Below the pieces are notes generated by a model, which was given only the letters and a program-made list of their open reading frames with translations, was not told the origin of the DNA and searched no databases. Both the position numbers and the translations under genes were made by a program. DNA of 64,000 bases from Acanthochlamys bracteata (Eukaryota; Streptophyta; Magnoliopsida; Pandanales; Velloziaceae), in contig CM034145.1 in NCBI GenBank assembly GCA_019914995.1, forward strand, positions 4,967,262 through 5,031,261. Direction: 5' to 3'. Shown one piece after another: positions 47,652 through 59,964 of this stretch (the stretch's first letter is position 1; each line of letters starts with the position of its first letter).

Positions 47652-47904
47652 GTAAGGGAGAACGAATATATGTCCTTTGGATAAAATTATGGATAGTTAT
47701 TTCAATAAAAAAATCAATGAATTACAAAAAAAAAAGGGCCTTTGATTGGTGAATCACTCTTTGTTTGATGGTCTTTTTTGTGGCGATGCTGGTTCTCATC
47801 CTTTTAGCTTTTGGTTTGAATGGATGGCTTTTTCCATAGTTGTGGTTCCATTGTTGGCTACTTTCTGTGAATCATTAATTCCACATCCCTAGTTCCCTAT
47901 GCTG

Positions 47905-48560
47905 ACCAAGACATTGACTTTGCATCATGTAGTTTACACATTTTGTTGTGAAAATACTTTGATGTAAAAATATATGCCTTTGGAGAGGAGGGGAGGAAGA
48001 CAATTGGAGGTATCATGGCAGAGATGGAAAGCGGTGAGCTTGTCAAGAGGGACAGTAATGGGTCCCAGGAGGTGGTCTGGTGGAATGGGTGGAGAGGTAG
48101 TGGGAATGAACTCAAGTGTTAGAAGTAAATAGTAAGAGCTCCTAGGAGATTTAAGGAGAACAATGAGAGTGTTGGGGAGTTGCTAGGAGGTTTAAGGATG
48201 ACAATGAGAGGGATGGTGTTGATGTTGAGTTCTTGGATTTCATATCCGCCATTCATGCCAAGGTATTGGTACTGTGTCATGTAGTTTTCAGTGTCTCATA
48301 GCATATTTGGGTTAAAGAAACATGCCTTTTTGGGAGGAGCAAGGAAAGTAAAGGCATGGTGGAAGAGATGGCAATGGTTGTGCGACTTGAGAGGAGAGGT
48401 GATAGGGAGCCTTAGAGGAGTTCTGCTGTAAGGATAATGAGAGGAAGCGTGTTGGCTAACTAGGAAAGATGAGAAGGAGAAGGATATGCATGGCTAGGAG
48501 ATATGTAGAACATAGAGGGAAAGTCAACTGGGAGGGGGTTACTAGCACTGGTGCACTCAG
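47905..48560. repeat. Degenerate tandem duplication, units of about 300 bp
   Basis: The order CATCATGTAGTTT, ATATGCCTTT-GGAGGAG, GGCAGAGATGG, GGGTCCC, TTTAAGGA-x-ACAATGAGAG in the first unit is repeated as GTCATGTAGTTTT, CATGCCTTTTTGGGAGGAG, GGAAGAGATGG, GGGAGCC, AAGGATAATGAGAG in the second. Within the first unit a roughly 40-bp block (CTAGGAGATTTAAGGAGAAC) also occurs twice (48139 and 48180). Confidence 0.55.
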
Positions 48561-49527
48561 TTGCAACTAGAATGCAAAACTTCGCAACAAGCTAATTGGA
48601 TGCAGTGAAAGAAATGCAGGCATTGATTACAATGAATGATCAAGATAGGAAGTTTTTGAAAGACGAAAAGTAAATGTTTGAAGAATTTGACACTTCAAAT
48701 GGCATCTTCGTATCTGTTTTAGTCATATACCCTCTCCTGAAAGGTGGGTCCATCCGTGACAGTTTACTTGCTCTAATTTTAGCTTTCGCTTACTTTTAGA
48801 AGATATATTTTGATGCCTTTACTTTCATAATGCAGAAATGCTTGAGAATATGAGAAATTGTTATTTTTTTGCTTGCAGTACATTGCAAACTGCTGCAAGC
48901 TGTCTTTTATGAATATTTATGCTTCTCAGCTATTAAGTTAGAAACTTTATATTGTTATTTTTTCATGATAATACTTTTACTTGTAACTCCTGAATAACTT
49001 GGTCCTGTTATTAGTACATGTAACCAGTTAGTGTTCTACTAGACTTAAAGTAGCTTGGAACATGGTGTTGTTCTGTATTATTTAGACTGAGCCAACTGGC
49101 AGTTCTTCATATATTTAATTACTTGGATTTGTTTTTTGTTTAAAACTCGGCTGTTCGAGATCTTTAAAGTCCTTCAAGTTTAGGCTTAGGTTTGCATAAT
49201 GTTTATCTATGCTGGTTACCTGGTACGATGTTGTAGAAAAAATTATTGGTAAACTTTCGATATTGTGACATGGCATTTAAGTTGAATATTGAAATTTTAT
49301 ACATTTCTTTTAACATTGTAATTTTGTTTCAGTCAGCACACTAATTAGTATGCTCCTCCCAAATGAGGATCATGTTTGCAATGTGCAAAATGCTTCTGAC
49401 ATCCCATTTCTGTCATTTATGTACATCAAATTATTGGCGATGTGTTCATTTTGGTTACTGGAAAGTCCAAAAAGTAGCTCCTTCCATGGGGACAAACTTT
49501 CCATATTGATAACTCAGGCAGATGAAG

Positions 49528-49762
49528 TGTGTGTTTAAAATTGCTTATGAAATAGAATTTTTTTAAAATGAAGAATATTTTTGTCCTTTTTTAAAAATAA
49601 GTTTTATTTTTTTTATTTAAAAAATATGCAATAAAAAAATTTTATTATATAAAATTTTTTTATATTATTTAAATTTTTAAATATTTATAAAATATATATT
49701 GAAAAACATAAATATAAAAATTGAAAAGTTTCGTCGGAGAAAAGTAAAAACAAACGCACCCG
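49528..49762. repeat. AT-rich MITE-like repeat (family A)
   Basis: Left end GTGTGTTTAAAATTGCTTATG, right end AAAGTAAAAACAAACGCACCC. AT-rich core as in other copies. Confidence 0.55.
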
Positions 49763-50221
49763 AAAAGATTTAGGTTTGTGTGCTAACTCCTCGGGTATTA
49801 GCCCAGCAAACGGATGCTTGGTTTCTATAGAAGCGTATTGACTAATAGTAAACTTGAGAGGATTTGGACTTATGCTATCTAAGTTCAAGTGCCTGTTCGT
49901 CCTCTTGGTCCGTGTCTTGTTGTTATGGCTGCATGAATTTTGTTACTCTAGGCATTTTGTGCTGCGTCAATGAACGTGGTTTCTCTTGAAGTAATGCTTG
50001 TGAAGTTTTATTCTTGTACTTCATTGTCGTGGTAGTTGTTTAGAATTGCTCAATGATTTCCTTCTGTGACATCTATTATCTGTTCTGGAAGATTGCAATT
50101 ACATGTAATTTCATTTGTTTGGGTTTTGTATCGACCTGACTAAATAGAATGCCTGGGCAATGCGCAGAGATATTGAATTAGTTCTTAACAAATCTCTGCC
50201 AATTCAACTTCAATCATATCC

Positions 50222-50438
50222 TTCAATGGCTTCAATATACCCAAAAATATTTTATTTTTTAAAAAATAAAATATTATTTTTTTATTTTAAAATATAATAA
50301 AATATATAATAAAAAATTTTATTACCTCAAATACTTTTATATTTTAAATTTTTAAATAAAATTTTAAATTTTATAAATATATATTTAAAAAAATAAATTA
50401 AAAAATTATGTTTTTATAAGTTAAACCAAACAGTCTTT
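50222..50438. repeat. AT-rich MITE-like repeat (family A), partial
   Basis: Core AATAAAATATTATTTTTTTATT and right end TTTTATAAGTTAAACCAAACAG. The left end is not clear. Confidence 0.45.
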
Positions 50439-50458
50439 TTATTACACCAATTATTTAC

Positions 50459-50697
50459 GGGCTGTTTATTTGTGCGTTTGAAAAACTGTTTATTAATTTT
50501 TTTTAAATTTTTTTATTTTAAATTTTTTAATATATATTTTTAAAATATATAAAAAATTTATTTAAAAATTTAAAAAATATAAAAAAATTCTACAAAATAA
50601 AATTTTTTTATTATATATTTTTTATTATTTTTATAAAAATAAAAAAAATAAAAATATTTTTCAGAAAAGCTTCATTAAGCACTCCCAAACGCCCCTA
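50459..50697. repeat. AT-rich MITE-like repeat (family A) bordering the RTF2 fragment
   Basis: Left end GGGCTGTTTATTTGTGCGTTT, right end TTAAGCACTCCCAAACGCCCC. The RTF2-derived sequence begins within a few tens of bases of the right end, so this element marks the break of that gene. Confidence 0.6.
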
Positions 50698-50733
50698 ATC
50701 GATCGATAAAATTGGAGCTTCCAGTGTGTTCAC

Positions 50734-51112
50734 CGGAGAGAGAGCAAGTAGTCCAGCGAGACAAACGGGTCTCGTTGGGATCAACCTTGTCGGATTTCTT
50801 GGTAACGTACATCTTGAGATAACAGTCACGTGATTTAGCACCGGCCAGCGCCGTCACTCCACCGCCGCCGGGGAGACGGAAAGTGAGAGTGCGTGTAGAG
50901 AAGGGAGAGATTGAAGAGAGAAGAGTTGACTCGGAGATTGGTATGCCACGGAGACCAAACAAGAAAGAGTTGGGAGAGAGACATGGAGGGAGGAGAGAGA
51001 GAGCGCTTGATGTGGTGGTGGAAGCGGCGAAGAGAGAGGATGGCGGTGCTGCGGCGAGCTCCGGCGATCGAACGAAGAATTGGGCATGGTTGGTGAATTG
51101 ACGGAAATTCAA
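50734..51112 (-). pseudogene. RTF2: RTF2 5' fragment: first exon only
   Basis: A frame starting at 51112 encodes an N-terminal region like plant RTF2 (replication termination factor 2, a C2HC2 zinc-finger protein that in Arabidopsis also affects pre-mRNA splicing): a ubiquitin-like start QFFVRSPE, a GIPISESTLLSS...TLTFRLPGGGG end, then the conserved SRDCYLKMYVTKKSDKVDPNETRLSRW and CSLSGE. After that the similarity stops; the frame runs 19 more codons into the adjacent repeat. A splice donor (TCCG|GTGAAC) exists at 50734, but no further RTF2 exons (the EPL...CVID zinc-finger part) are visible on the minus strand down to CAF1. The most likely reading is a truncated copy; a full gene with a very long intron is unlikely. 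The identification rests on remembered family motifs. Confidence 0.7.
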
Positions 51113-51627
51113 TTCGGTTTGGGCGTTCTATAGCAGAGAGAAAGGTCGGTGGAAACTTCGGACCTACAAATTCGGAACGATCTCAAGAGAAAAAGAACGT
51201 GACTAAGTTCGGATCAGGTCAACAAAGATTGGAGGAACGTGTCCAGAAACTCCAAAGATGAACAGCACGTGACTAAGATTGAATCATGCCTAATGCTGGG
51301 AAGAATCTTGGTAAAATTTCGTGAAACTTGAACATTTCATGGTTTACAGTTAATAGTTGTTGACAGAGCGTTGAACACTTGAATAAACAATACCACAGAT
51401 GGTGAAAAATTTTACTCTCAAACCATATACCCAAGACCTTAACTGAAACTAGTCCTAGGAACAACTTAAAATCATATACAACTGAATCATCTGTTGTCGG
51501 GAATAAAGCCTACTTCAACCATGTAAATCCGTTTCCACTGTGAGTAAAAACTTCTCACAGTTAATGTACCTCTTTTCGATAGGTCACCAACTTGGGCTGA
51601 AGATGGGTTTCAAGGTCTCTCTCATGT
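51113..51627. other. Spacer between GCP2 3' end and the RTF2 fragment
   Basis: About 500 bp. It holds the GCP2 3' UTR and what would have been the RTF2 promoter and leader. No other feature is seen. Confidence 0.5.
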
Positions 51628-54600
51628 TCACCGATCACTTGCCACACCAAGAATGCACTGAGCAAGATGAGTCAAGTATGGCTCCGCTTGAGAATTATTG
51701 CTCAAGATGGGTACCAGACTCTGGAGCTCTGCATTGAATTCCTTCTCAAATTTCCTGCAATACACAAGAGCAGAAGTTATGTTGATATGACAAAGGAATG
51801 CATGTGTGGAGAGAAAGATCTTAACTGACATGATAGAATCAGCAAGATTGCTATCTTCCAGTGCTAGCTTCAGAGATTGAGCCTTGTTTTTTGATCCCCT
51901 CTGCTTTGGATCAGCTGCAATCTCAGATTTAGGAACACAGATAGACGGTATCAACAATTGGATTGAGGCTGCATATTGAAGGCATATTGCCTTCAGTTTC
52001 TCCATTTTCTGCATCAAAGATCAGTTTGGTCTCAACTGACAGAGTATAAGGTGATCAAGTAATTAGATGATATACGATGGACATTCAGAAGGCATGAAGC
52101 TGAGGTGTTTGCATCAGAGGATATTCTCTGCTAAGTGCTAGCTACACACTACTCCAAGCAAGACCCTTTTTTATCTAACAGAAGAAACTATGTATTCACC
52201 ACAAATTCATATATCATCTTTTTTATAGTATAGCTTTGAACCATGGATAGGAGCCGTCTGAACTTCAGTCAACCGTTCTTTCTGTACAGACAAATATTCT
52301 TATGACAAATGTTTGCGGTAAGTTGAACTACAAGGCCAGCGAGATGTTGAAGACACAGAACCCCAGAAATCTTCACATTGAGCTATAACTTTTATTTTGA
52401 GAAGTCATGACGCATAACATACATATTCTCTATTCAAGAAAAACTCAATAATGACTACGAACGCAGTCCCTTTGAATGGATGAGAGGACTATGGAACCTA
52501 TAATGTGAGTAGCAAATTATATAACTGATGAGATAGAAGGACTAGAGGAAAAAGCATAACTATTTGTAAGTTGAAAAGAAGTCCTCAAAGCAGACATTTC
52601 AAGATTTGCAGTGACTCAGAGAGCTTATTGAGAAATCATGAGGCTTTTCAGTTGAGGATATTTATAAATGAGATTACCCAGGTAAGAGCCTCCATAAAAT
52701 AAGTGTTGAAAAGAAAACAAAAAAAGATGGACCTTAAGCAGCTCTGGCAAAAGAAGCAGGCACTCCTTCAGACATTTTTGGAGGAAGTAATCATGGAACT
52801 GGATAACCTGTAACGTATAAAAGGATCAACAAATAGCAGAAGCACGAAAACGGTCTAGGCACATTGGTAGAGTAACTGTGATGACAAATAGCACCTCATC
52901 TATGCTTCTTACAGTTTGAAGGCGACCATGCATCAAATGCCAATTTGGTTCAAGAACCTGAGAACATGAATGCAAGAGCATAGATTTGAGATGTTCAGAA
53001 AAGAGTCAGCAAAGCTTGTAAAAACTGACAGGCATAGAAAAGGATCACAAACTTACTTCGAACGTTAGATAATGTAGAAGGCTATTTACAAACTTCAGCA
53101 TGCTACGGCAGAGGATAGAGGATCTTGATATAGTAGTTCCCAATGTGTTGACTGCACGAAACCCCTGAGGCATATCCGGGTTTAGTGTATGTAAATGGAA
53201 TATGACAAGGGTTGGGTAAAAGTTGTTTTCATACTTGATGTACTTGCCATGCTGCACAAAGCTGGCGATTTATGTGCTTACAATGGAATAAGAACCGGAA
53301 AATCAACTGATATTTTGTCAAAGCTTTTCTTGATATAACAAGTGATAGAGGCCAGTGGACCTGAAATAATTCATGCATATTTTAATTGGAAAAGAAATAT
53401 TAAAACTAGATTAAAAGTTCTATCGCAATTGACGCAATACCTTATAGCTTAAGCAGAAGGTTTCCAAGCCAGTGATATTTACTGGGCCAACTATTTCATC
53501 ATCATCAAAATTAGCTGTTTTAGTATTTGCATAGGTGCCTTCAAGATCTTTTAGTGTGGACAACCTCTTGAGTAGTGTGGTCCTTTCCTATGGGAAAAAA
53601 CATTCTATAGATAAGAAATCTAAGAAAGAAATACCAAACACCATACAAAAACCTTGAAATAGAGAATACTGCCTACCACACAGCAAATCAAGTCCTCGTG
53701 AGACAGGTCTGCTGCAGCAGCAGTGCTTCGTAAAGCAAGATCAAGGAGAGACTGCGACAACATCAAAGAACATCGAGAGCACCACATATGAGAAAGAAGA
53801 TGGCAACAATGAGTTACGCTTAAAAAATATTGTATAACCTGCAGCTTTTCAACAGAAATTTCTTCGGGTCTTTTAGTCAATTCTTCTCGAGCAATGTCCA
53901 CAAAATGAACGAGGAAATCACCCTAACAGACAAAAAAGACCTCAGATAAATATGCTAGCCAAAGAAATGAATTGAGTACGTCGATTGCTACTACAACATG
54001 ATAGGACGATAACATTCCCGAGTATCATGCACCTAAACATGCGAAAGAAATTCAGACAAACTTGTCATCTGATTGGAAGATAGATAGGAATTGATATAGA
54101 AATCTCTAGCTAACGAACTTTGATGGAAAGGTGGTTTAAAAGCTAAGATAGTAATCCCAATTCGTCACTTGGAAAGTCCTCGAAATCAATTGTCAATATA
54201 AACTGGCTGGACCTAGCATTTACATTGAGACATTTTATTATACTCATTTCAGAACTATCTTCTGAATAGTTGAACAGATGGTTACTTTAAAATAAACGAA
54301 AGGCATGGCTGTAATAAGTAATACTATATTCGGCACTACCTGATCTAGAAGCAAATATCGCTTCAGTGAACGCAATTTTCCAATCAGGTGATACTGCATA
54401 TTTAATGAGCAATGGCATTAGCAACACAACATTGCATATTCCCAGACTACAACAGCTTAACAAGTTTATATATTTCTAGATATTGATGGTACCTTTTCTT
54501 TAATAAGATTCAAGAGCTCACCACTTGCATAATCATAAGCCGATTTTATACATTCTAGATAGCGGTGATTTGAGCCAATGCTTGTCAATTTAGAATTTTC

Positions 54601-57600
54601 TGTGCGGGGAACCTAACAATTGAAGAGTTTGTCTCAGAAACCAAGAGAAATGATGTTTTTGTATACATTAGAAGAAACGTTTACAACCTGGACACTGTGA
54701 CCACATTCTCTCATAACGTTTAGATACTTTCCGGTTGTCAAAATTGTTCCTGCGAGACTTTGAAGGAAACTGGGAATATCATCTTTGAGGCTATACCGCT
54801 GCTGCCAGTACTTAGCATCATAATCCTCAGTGAGACTTTCCTAACAAAACATTCAGAAAGAATTAAAGCACAAGAGTGATGACAGCAAATGCAGAACTAA
54901 AATATTAGATACCTTCTGTAATGATTTATTTTCTGCAATAAAAAATTCCCCATAAGGATCATTAATAACCCCTTCATATACCCATCTGCAACTCGAGCCA
55001 TTTTGGTGGCAACATTCAAACAATCAAAAGGAAAGTAGATATAGTGAGCTAAGTGAATCACATATAGCATGGCATACAAAAGACAGGAACATACCTAATC
55101 AAAAAGAGAAAATGCCAGCAGAGAAAGTACCTTTCTAGTATACCAAGGTATGCAGAACTTGCATGCTGTGACATCTTCTCTAATAATGACCGAACTACAG
55201 TGTCACCAGCCATAACCTTAGCCTGTACTTTAGAAATGATTGTTATGGTTCATTTTTCTCCATGCACAGCTTAAAAAGTAACTTTCTGTCATCTAGTTAA
55301 TTTCCTATACAATATTACATAACATGGGCTTAGCTTTTAAACTGTAAGCATATGATCAGCTGTCACAAAGTTGTAGAAGTTAAATGAAGGAACAATAAAT
55401 GTTACCTGTCGCTGCAAGAGATTGAGCATTGCAGATCCATAGAAATTGCTAGAAAAAGCCTTCTCGACAACAATAGCCAAAGCATGCATAGATCCCATCA
55501 TTGGCTGGAGATTAGAAAATGTAAATAATACAATCTACGGTGAACAATTGCTTAAATAAGGTTTTTCTTCTTTTCTAAAAAGACCTACCAACCTGACAGA
55601 AAAACCAAAATCCCTGAACTGAAAGCCTTCCAAGACGGAATTGGTGCTCAAGTTGTGCAACCATCGCCTGATAGTCCTGTTATAGGAAGCAACCAAAAGA
55701 AATTATTAGAAAAACCTCAACAAAAGCATGAAAAGAAACTAAACACTACCAATAAGGCTTCTGATGCAAAGTAAAAACAGAGAGAACATGGAACAAGTAT
55801 GGATAAGAGAACTTGAAAAAGTTTCAAACGCAATGGACCAATTTGGTCCAGCACTTAAACCTTTATACATACTAATCTATATACAGGATTTAAGATGTAA
55901 TTCTTGCAGAAGTGGTATTGTGTATATTGTCATTAGAGAAGATAACAAGTAATATGTTCTTAAAAACACATGTTTACTATTGGTTAAACGATTTGACTGA
56001 AAGTTCAACAAGGAACCCAAGAGGGGAGCACCAACGGAAGATGATATAATCAGACAGGAATTGTTCTGCTAATTGATGTAGTATTCAACTAATTTCCTGA
56101 AAAGGACCGGCCAAAATTTTATAATTAGGATCAACCTTATTTAAATTGTAGGATCGGTCTCCATACCAGAATGATTAGCCACCATTTGATAGTTAGCATC
56201 TCCTATATAAGCAATGTCATTCCATCACCCAGTCAATGTGGAACTAGGCTGTTAAATCCGACAACCAGGACCCAACTTAGCCCAACCCAAAGCGAGTTGC
56301 TAGTTCTTCTACCAAGTTAGTGAGTCAGTTTTTCACTCAAACACCTTCTCGGCCCCTTTGCTACTAACCCAGATCTAGCCTAACTTAGTGATCCAACACA
56401 AATAAATAATTACAAACTAAATCTGTACATAGGAGTATATCAAAAAGAAACAACAAGCTAAGCATATATAGTGGGTTAAACAAATACGAGGTTCAAGTTT
56501 AACTAAGCATGTAAATTCTATGTTTTAAATAAAACCAAAAGGAAATCCAAAACAACCTTTGTGATTGTATGTACGCCTTAAAAGAATTTCATACTTTTCA
56601 ACATTGGATGAGACTTACCTGCCTCAACCTAACAAGCAGGTATTTCTTGTTATAGTTAACTTACTTGGACTGATAATCTAGAGGACTACAATGTGCCACT
56701 AGATAGTTTCTTAGCATACAGTTAGTTTATAGAATAAGCCAACATAACACTGATAGCCTGACAAGTAATTTCAGACAAATGGTCAACCTAAAAGCAGCAC
56801 TGTTCAGAATTGCAAACATAATTCTGAGGAAACCAGAAAGCGAAGGAATTACCAAAAGGAGGGCTCTCAAGGCAGCAGCAAAAGCATGGTTGACTTGCCC
56901 ACTGTTGAAATGTGACTTGGACTCAACAAAGTCACAGATTAAGACATAATCTCACACAGAGGGAATATTCGCTGCATCAATTCCTGCACCAAGTGCACAA
57001 CTGTCAGCCCAAACCACCACAGTCTGCCACAGTGGTTGTGTCCCAAGAATTACAATAAACTTCCAAAACCTACCTGCAAGGCCAAGTCCATTGACGGGTC
57101 TATCTGAAACACCACCCGTCCCCCCTTCCCACGGACTCTCTTAATGGAGATGTACCGTCCTTCAATACCCACCAGCGCAGAGAGGAGGTCATCAATAGCC
57201 AAGAGCTCCTAGAATTCAAACCAATTACTGAAGATCTCTATCGAAATAATTACTTTTCATATTAAATCATCCATCTTACTGCTATGCATCAACGAGACAA
57301 GTAAAACTTCCAACATACTGATTCATGCTTTTATCAAGTTTAGGGAGGTAAACTGATTGCTAATGCTGAAAGCTCTATAGCATTAATCCAAAGAACATAA
57401 TCCCATACTAATATTCGCAAATTCATAATACATAAACCTAACTAACTTTTAGCAGCTTCCAGAAAAAGAAAATGACTCTGACTACTAACTTACAATTTCA
57501 AATAAAAGTAGACCTAATGCTTGAACAATTATCCAATGCAAAGGCAAAGAAAAGGCAAGCATTGTATCGCTAATAAAACTCAAACACTGTAAATAGCTCA

Positions 57601-57960
57601 CTTGAACTGAAACTGGGTACGACCCAATGACATTATCGGTTCCGCGACTGCAAGGCAAACATTTTTCCCAACAATGCAAATCAGTTAACTATACAAATTT
57701 TACCAAATTTAAGAACTAAATATATTATTCAAAATTCAGTTCACCTGAATGAGTCTAACGAGTACGTCTTAGTTCCTGGAGTTTGCACAGGTACTCTAAT
57801 TTCCTGAAATCAAAGCAAGCTCAAAACAAAACCATTTGAATTGAAACAAGTAAAAAGAGATAGAGAATTGAGAAATGGAGAGAGAGAGTACCTGGTGGAA
57901 ACGGCCGATGAGGAACTGGCGCTCGAAATTCCAGCGAGGGATTGAAGAATCAGACTCCAT
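51628..57960 (-). CDS. GCP2: Gamma-tubulin complex component 2 (GCP2), 21 exons, with a one-base deletion in exon 5
   Basis: Core subunit of the gamma-tubulin small complex that nucleates microtubules at the cortex and spindle. Exons: 57960-57892, 57803-57745, 57647-57602, 57208-57074, 56983-56853, 55676-55593, 55504-55406, 55222-55131, 54985-54913, 54840-54688, 54612-54493, 54393-54340, 53922-53839, 53751-53677, 53587-53441, 53360-53235, 53164-53057, 52957-52895, 52807-52733, 52008-51830, 51754-51628. Restored by one base they give 699 aa, near plant GCP2 length. Landmarks: N-terminal PRWNFERQFLIGRFHQE; LLSALVGIEGRYISIKR (start of the GCP N-terminal domain); YWQQRYSLKDDIPSFL; LLLDQGDFLVHFVDIARE; KYQLIFRFLFHCKH; C-terminal QAEPYLTHLAQCILG. 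In exon 5 the reading FPLCE is followed by a frame change at 56948-56951 and a stop at 56941-56939 (117 aa). All other exons keep phase, which points to a sequence error or a very recent lesion. Confidence 0.93.
56147..56398. mobile_element. TG...CA-bounded repeat (LTR-like), second copy, in GCP2 intron 5
   Basis: Starts TGTAGGATCGGTCTCCATACC and ends GTGATCCAACA. It shares CACCCAGTCAATGTGGAACTA, CTTAGCCCAACCC, GCGAGTTGCTAG and GTTTTTCACTC with the copy at 10239-10561. About 252 bp. Confidence 0.55.
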
Positions 57961-58336
57961 TGTTGCTGGAGTTGGGAGTCACAAAGATCGAGGAAAGGTG
58001 AGAGCTTCTTGTGACGAATAATTCCTGCTGCTCTTTTTTCACAGCGTGGGCTTGTATTGATTCTGATTCAATTTGAGAAATTTGCAAGATCGGGCTTGTA
58101 TAGGTTTTCAATTCATAGACCTAAGTGTTCTGAACTTCTTATATTTGTTTGATAAGGTAATTACCATTTGGGCCCTAGTGGCATTTTATAAGAAACAACT
58201 TATTTTTAAACATTTTCCTTAAATAAGTATGTTCTTTGCTCGCCAGAAAAAAATATATATATATATATAATTAAATTGACATTTGTTTGATCTTTAGAAA
58301 AATTTAAAATTTCGAACCTATGAATAAAATTAAGGA

Positions 58337-58562
58337 GACTTTGAGAGTGATTTTGAAATTGAATTTTTTTTAAAACGAAATTTTTTTTCTAAAAGATAAG
58401 TTTTATTTTTTTTATCTCAAAAAAATAATAAAAAAATTTTACTATGTAGAATTTTTTTATATTTTCTAAAATTTTTTTGAATACTTATAAAAAAATATAG
58501 TGAAAATTTTAAAATAAAAAATTGACAAAATTACTTTTTTAAAAGGCAATACCAAACGCCTC
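58337..58562. repeat. AT-rich MITE-like repeat (family A)
   Basis: Left end GGAGACTTTGAGAGTGATTTTG, right end AAAGGCAATACCAAACGCC. Confidence 0.55.
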
Positions 58563-59714
58563 CTATTTAAGAGATATTTTGGCTTTATTTTTTAATTATT
58601 TTATATTTATATTTTTAAATAAATTTTTATAATATTTATAAAATTATTAAAATTTTAGAAAACAAAATTAGATTAATATTATTAAATGTTAAAAATTATT
58701 ATTATATTTTATATTTTAGATTAAAATATAAATTTTGTTTTTTGAATATTTTCAAAACAATTTTTATTGTAGAAAAAATTTATTTTAAAAAAAGTTACAA
58801 ATATCTTATACAATTTTTTATGGTGTCAATTTTATTTAAAGATTCTTTGTGCAATTCTAAAATTAGATAAAAGGATAAGAAATTAATTTTCATTTTAAGT
58901 TAGATTTTAGTTGTTATCTCTTGATTATGAAAAAATGGTGGAATACGAAAATATTTAATTAAATACGTATCTTTTTAGAATTTGGTTACATATAAACCTA
59001 TATCATGCGTGATTCTTCTCTCTAAAGGAATTAGAAACAAAATGAATCTCAAAACCTAAGTTCTTAAAATTTTAATTTTTAGTAAGTGAATTAGGAAAGT
59101 TCAAGAACATGCGAATAAAAATGTTATTAAAATATACTGCCGTAAGGTTGTAGAATCTAGTATGAGAGTTCAAATTCATAACTTTTTGAAATAATAAACA
59201 AAATCATTAAGGGTTTATTTTAACAAGTAGAAAGTGAATTTTATGAAAAATTTTCGGTGAAACTGAGTTCAATAAAAAAAATTAGAATGCGTTCGACAAA
59301 ATGTGAATAAATTGAAATATTAAAAATAAATTTTAATCCAAAATCTAATAAGAAAGAGTGAGTCCTGTTCAATTTGAACACTCTCTTATCCAATAAGTTA
59401 TTAACAGAATACGAAAATTCAAAACTGTTGCAAACTTTTCCGAACATTTCTCATAGGGACCTCAACACAAATGCAGAGTCCTTCAAACCATAGCAGCATG
59501 AACCAGAAAAATATGAGATTAGTAAATTTTGCTCTTGTTGTTTTTTATTTTATTTTTCCTAATAATCAATAGATATCCTATTCTGTGAACATAATAATGA
59601 AATTTCCTGTTGTTGTCTAGGTCATGCGTGCATGAATGAGTCCACCTAACATGAAAAAAAGCTGTACATTCAACCCACAGGGACACCAAGAAAGCGACCG
59701 AAATCCATATAGGA

Positions 59715-59964
59715 TTTATGAATGCTTATAAAATAAAATTTTTTTTAAAATAAAAGGTATTTTTATTTAAAAAATAAGTTTTAATTTTTTTATTTTTAAA
59801 AATTAATGAAAATATATAATACAAAATTTTACTCTTTAGAATTTTTTTATATTTTTTAAATTTTTAAATAAATTTTTTATATACATATAAAGTATATATT
59901 AAAAAATATATAATAAAAAAATTTTTAAAAATAGTTTATAAAATGCTGCTCCAAACGCGCCCGA
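59715..59964. repeat. AT-rich MITE-like repeat (family A)
   Basis: Left end GGATTTATGAATGCTTATAA, right end AAAATGCTGCTCCAAACGC. AT-rich core as in other copies. Confidence 0.55.

Larger units (their letters stand above)
47652..50733. other. Intergenic region downstream of CAF1, no gene recognised
   Basis: Contains the CAF1 3' UTR, a purine-rich region with a degenerate tandem duplication (47905-48560), unremarkable AT-rich DNA to 49520, then three family A repeats (49528-49762, 50222-50438, 50459-50697). I looked on the minus strand for the remaining RTF2 exons and did not find them. Confidence 0.6.

Noticed and set aside
50854..51101. Several overlapping frames on both strands, rich in Arg/Glu or Ser/Leu
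   Set aside because: Shadows of the RTF2 fragment, caused by its GC-rich, repetitive Ser/Ala codons.
55764..55952. Plus-strand open frame (QSKNRENMEQVWIREL)
   Set aside because: Lies in GCP2 intron 5, no similarity, no splice or promoter support.
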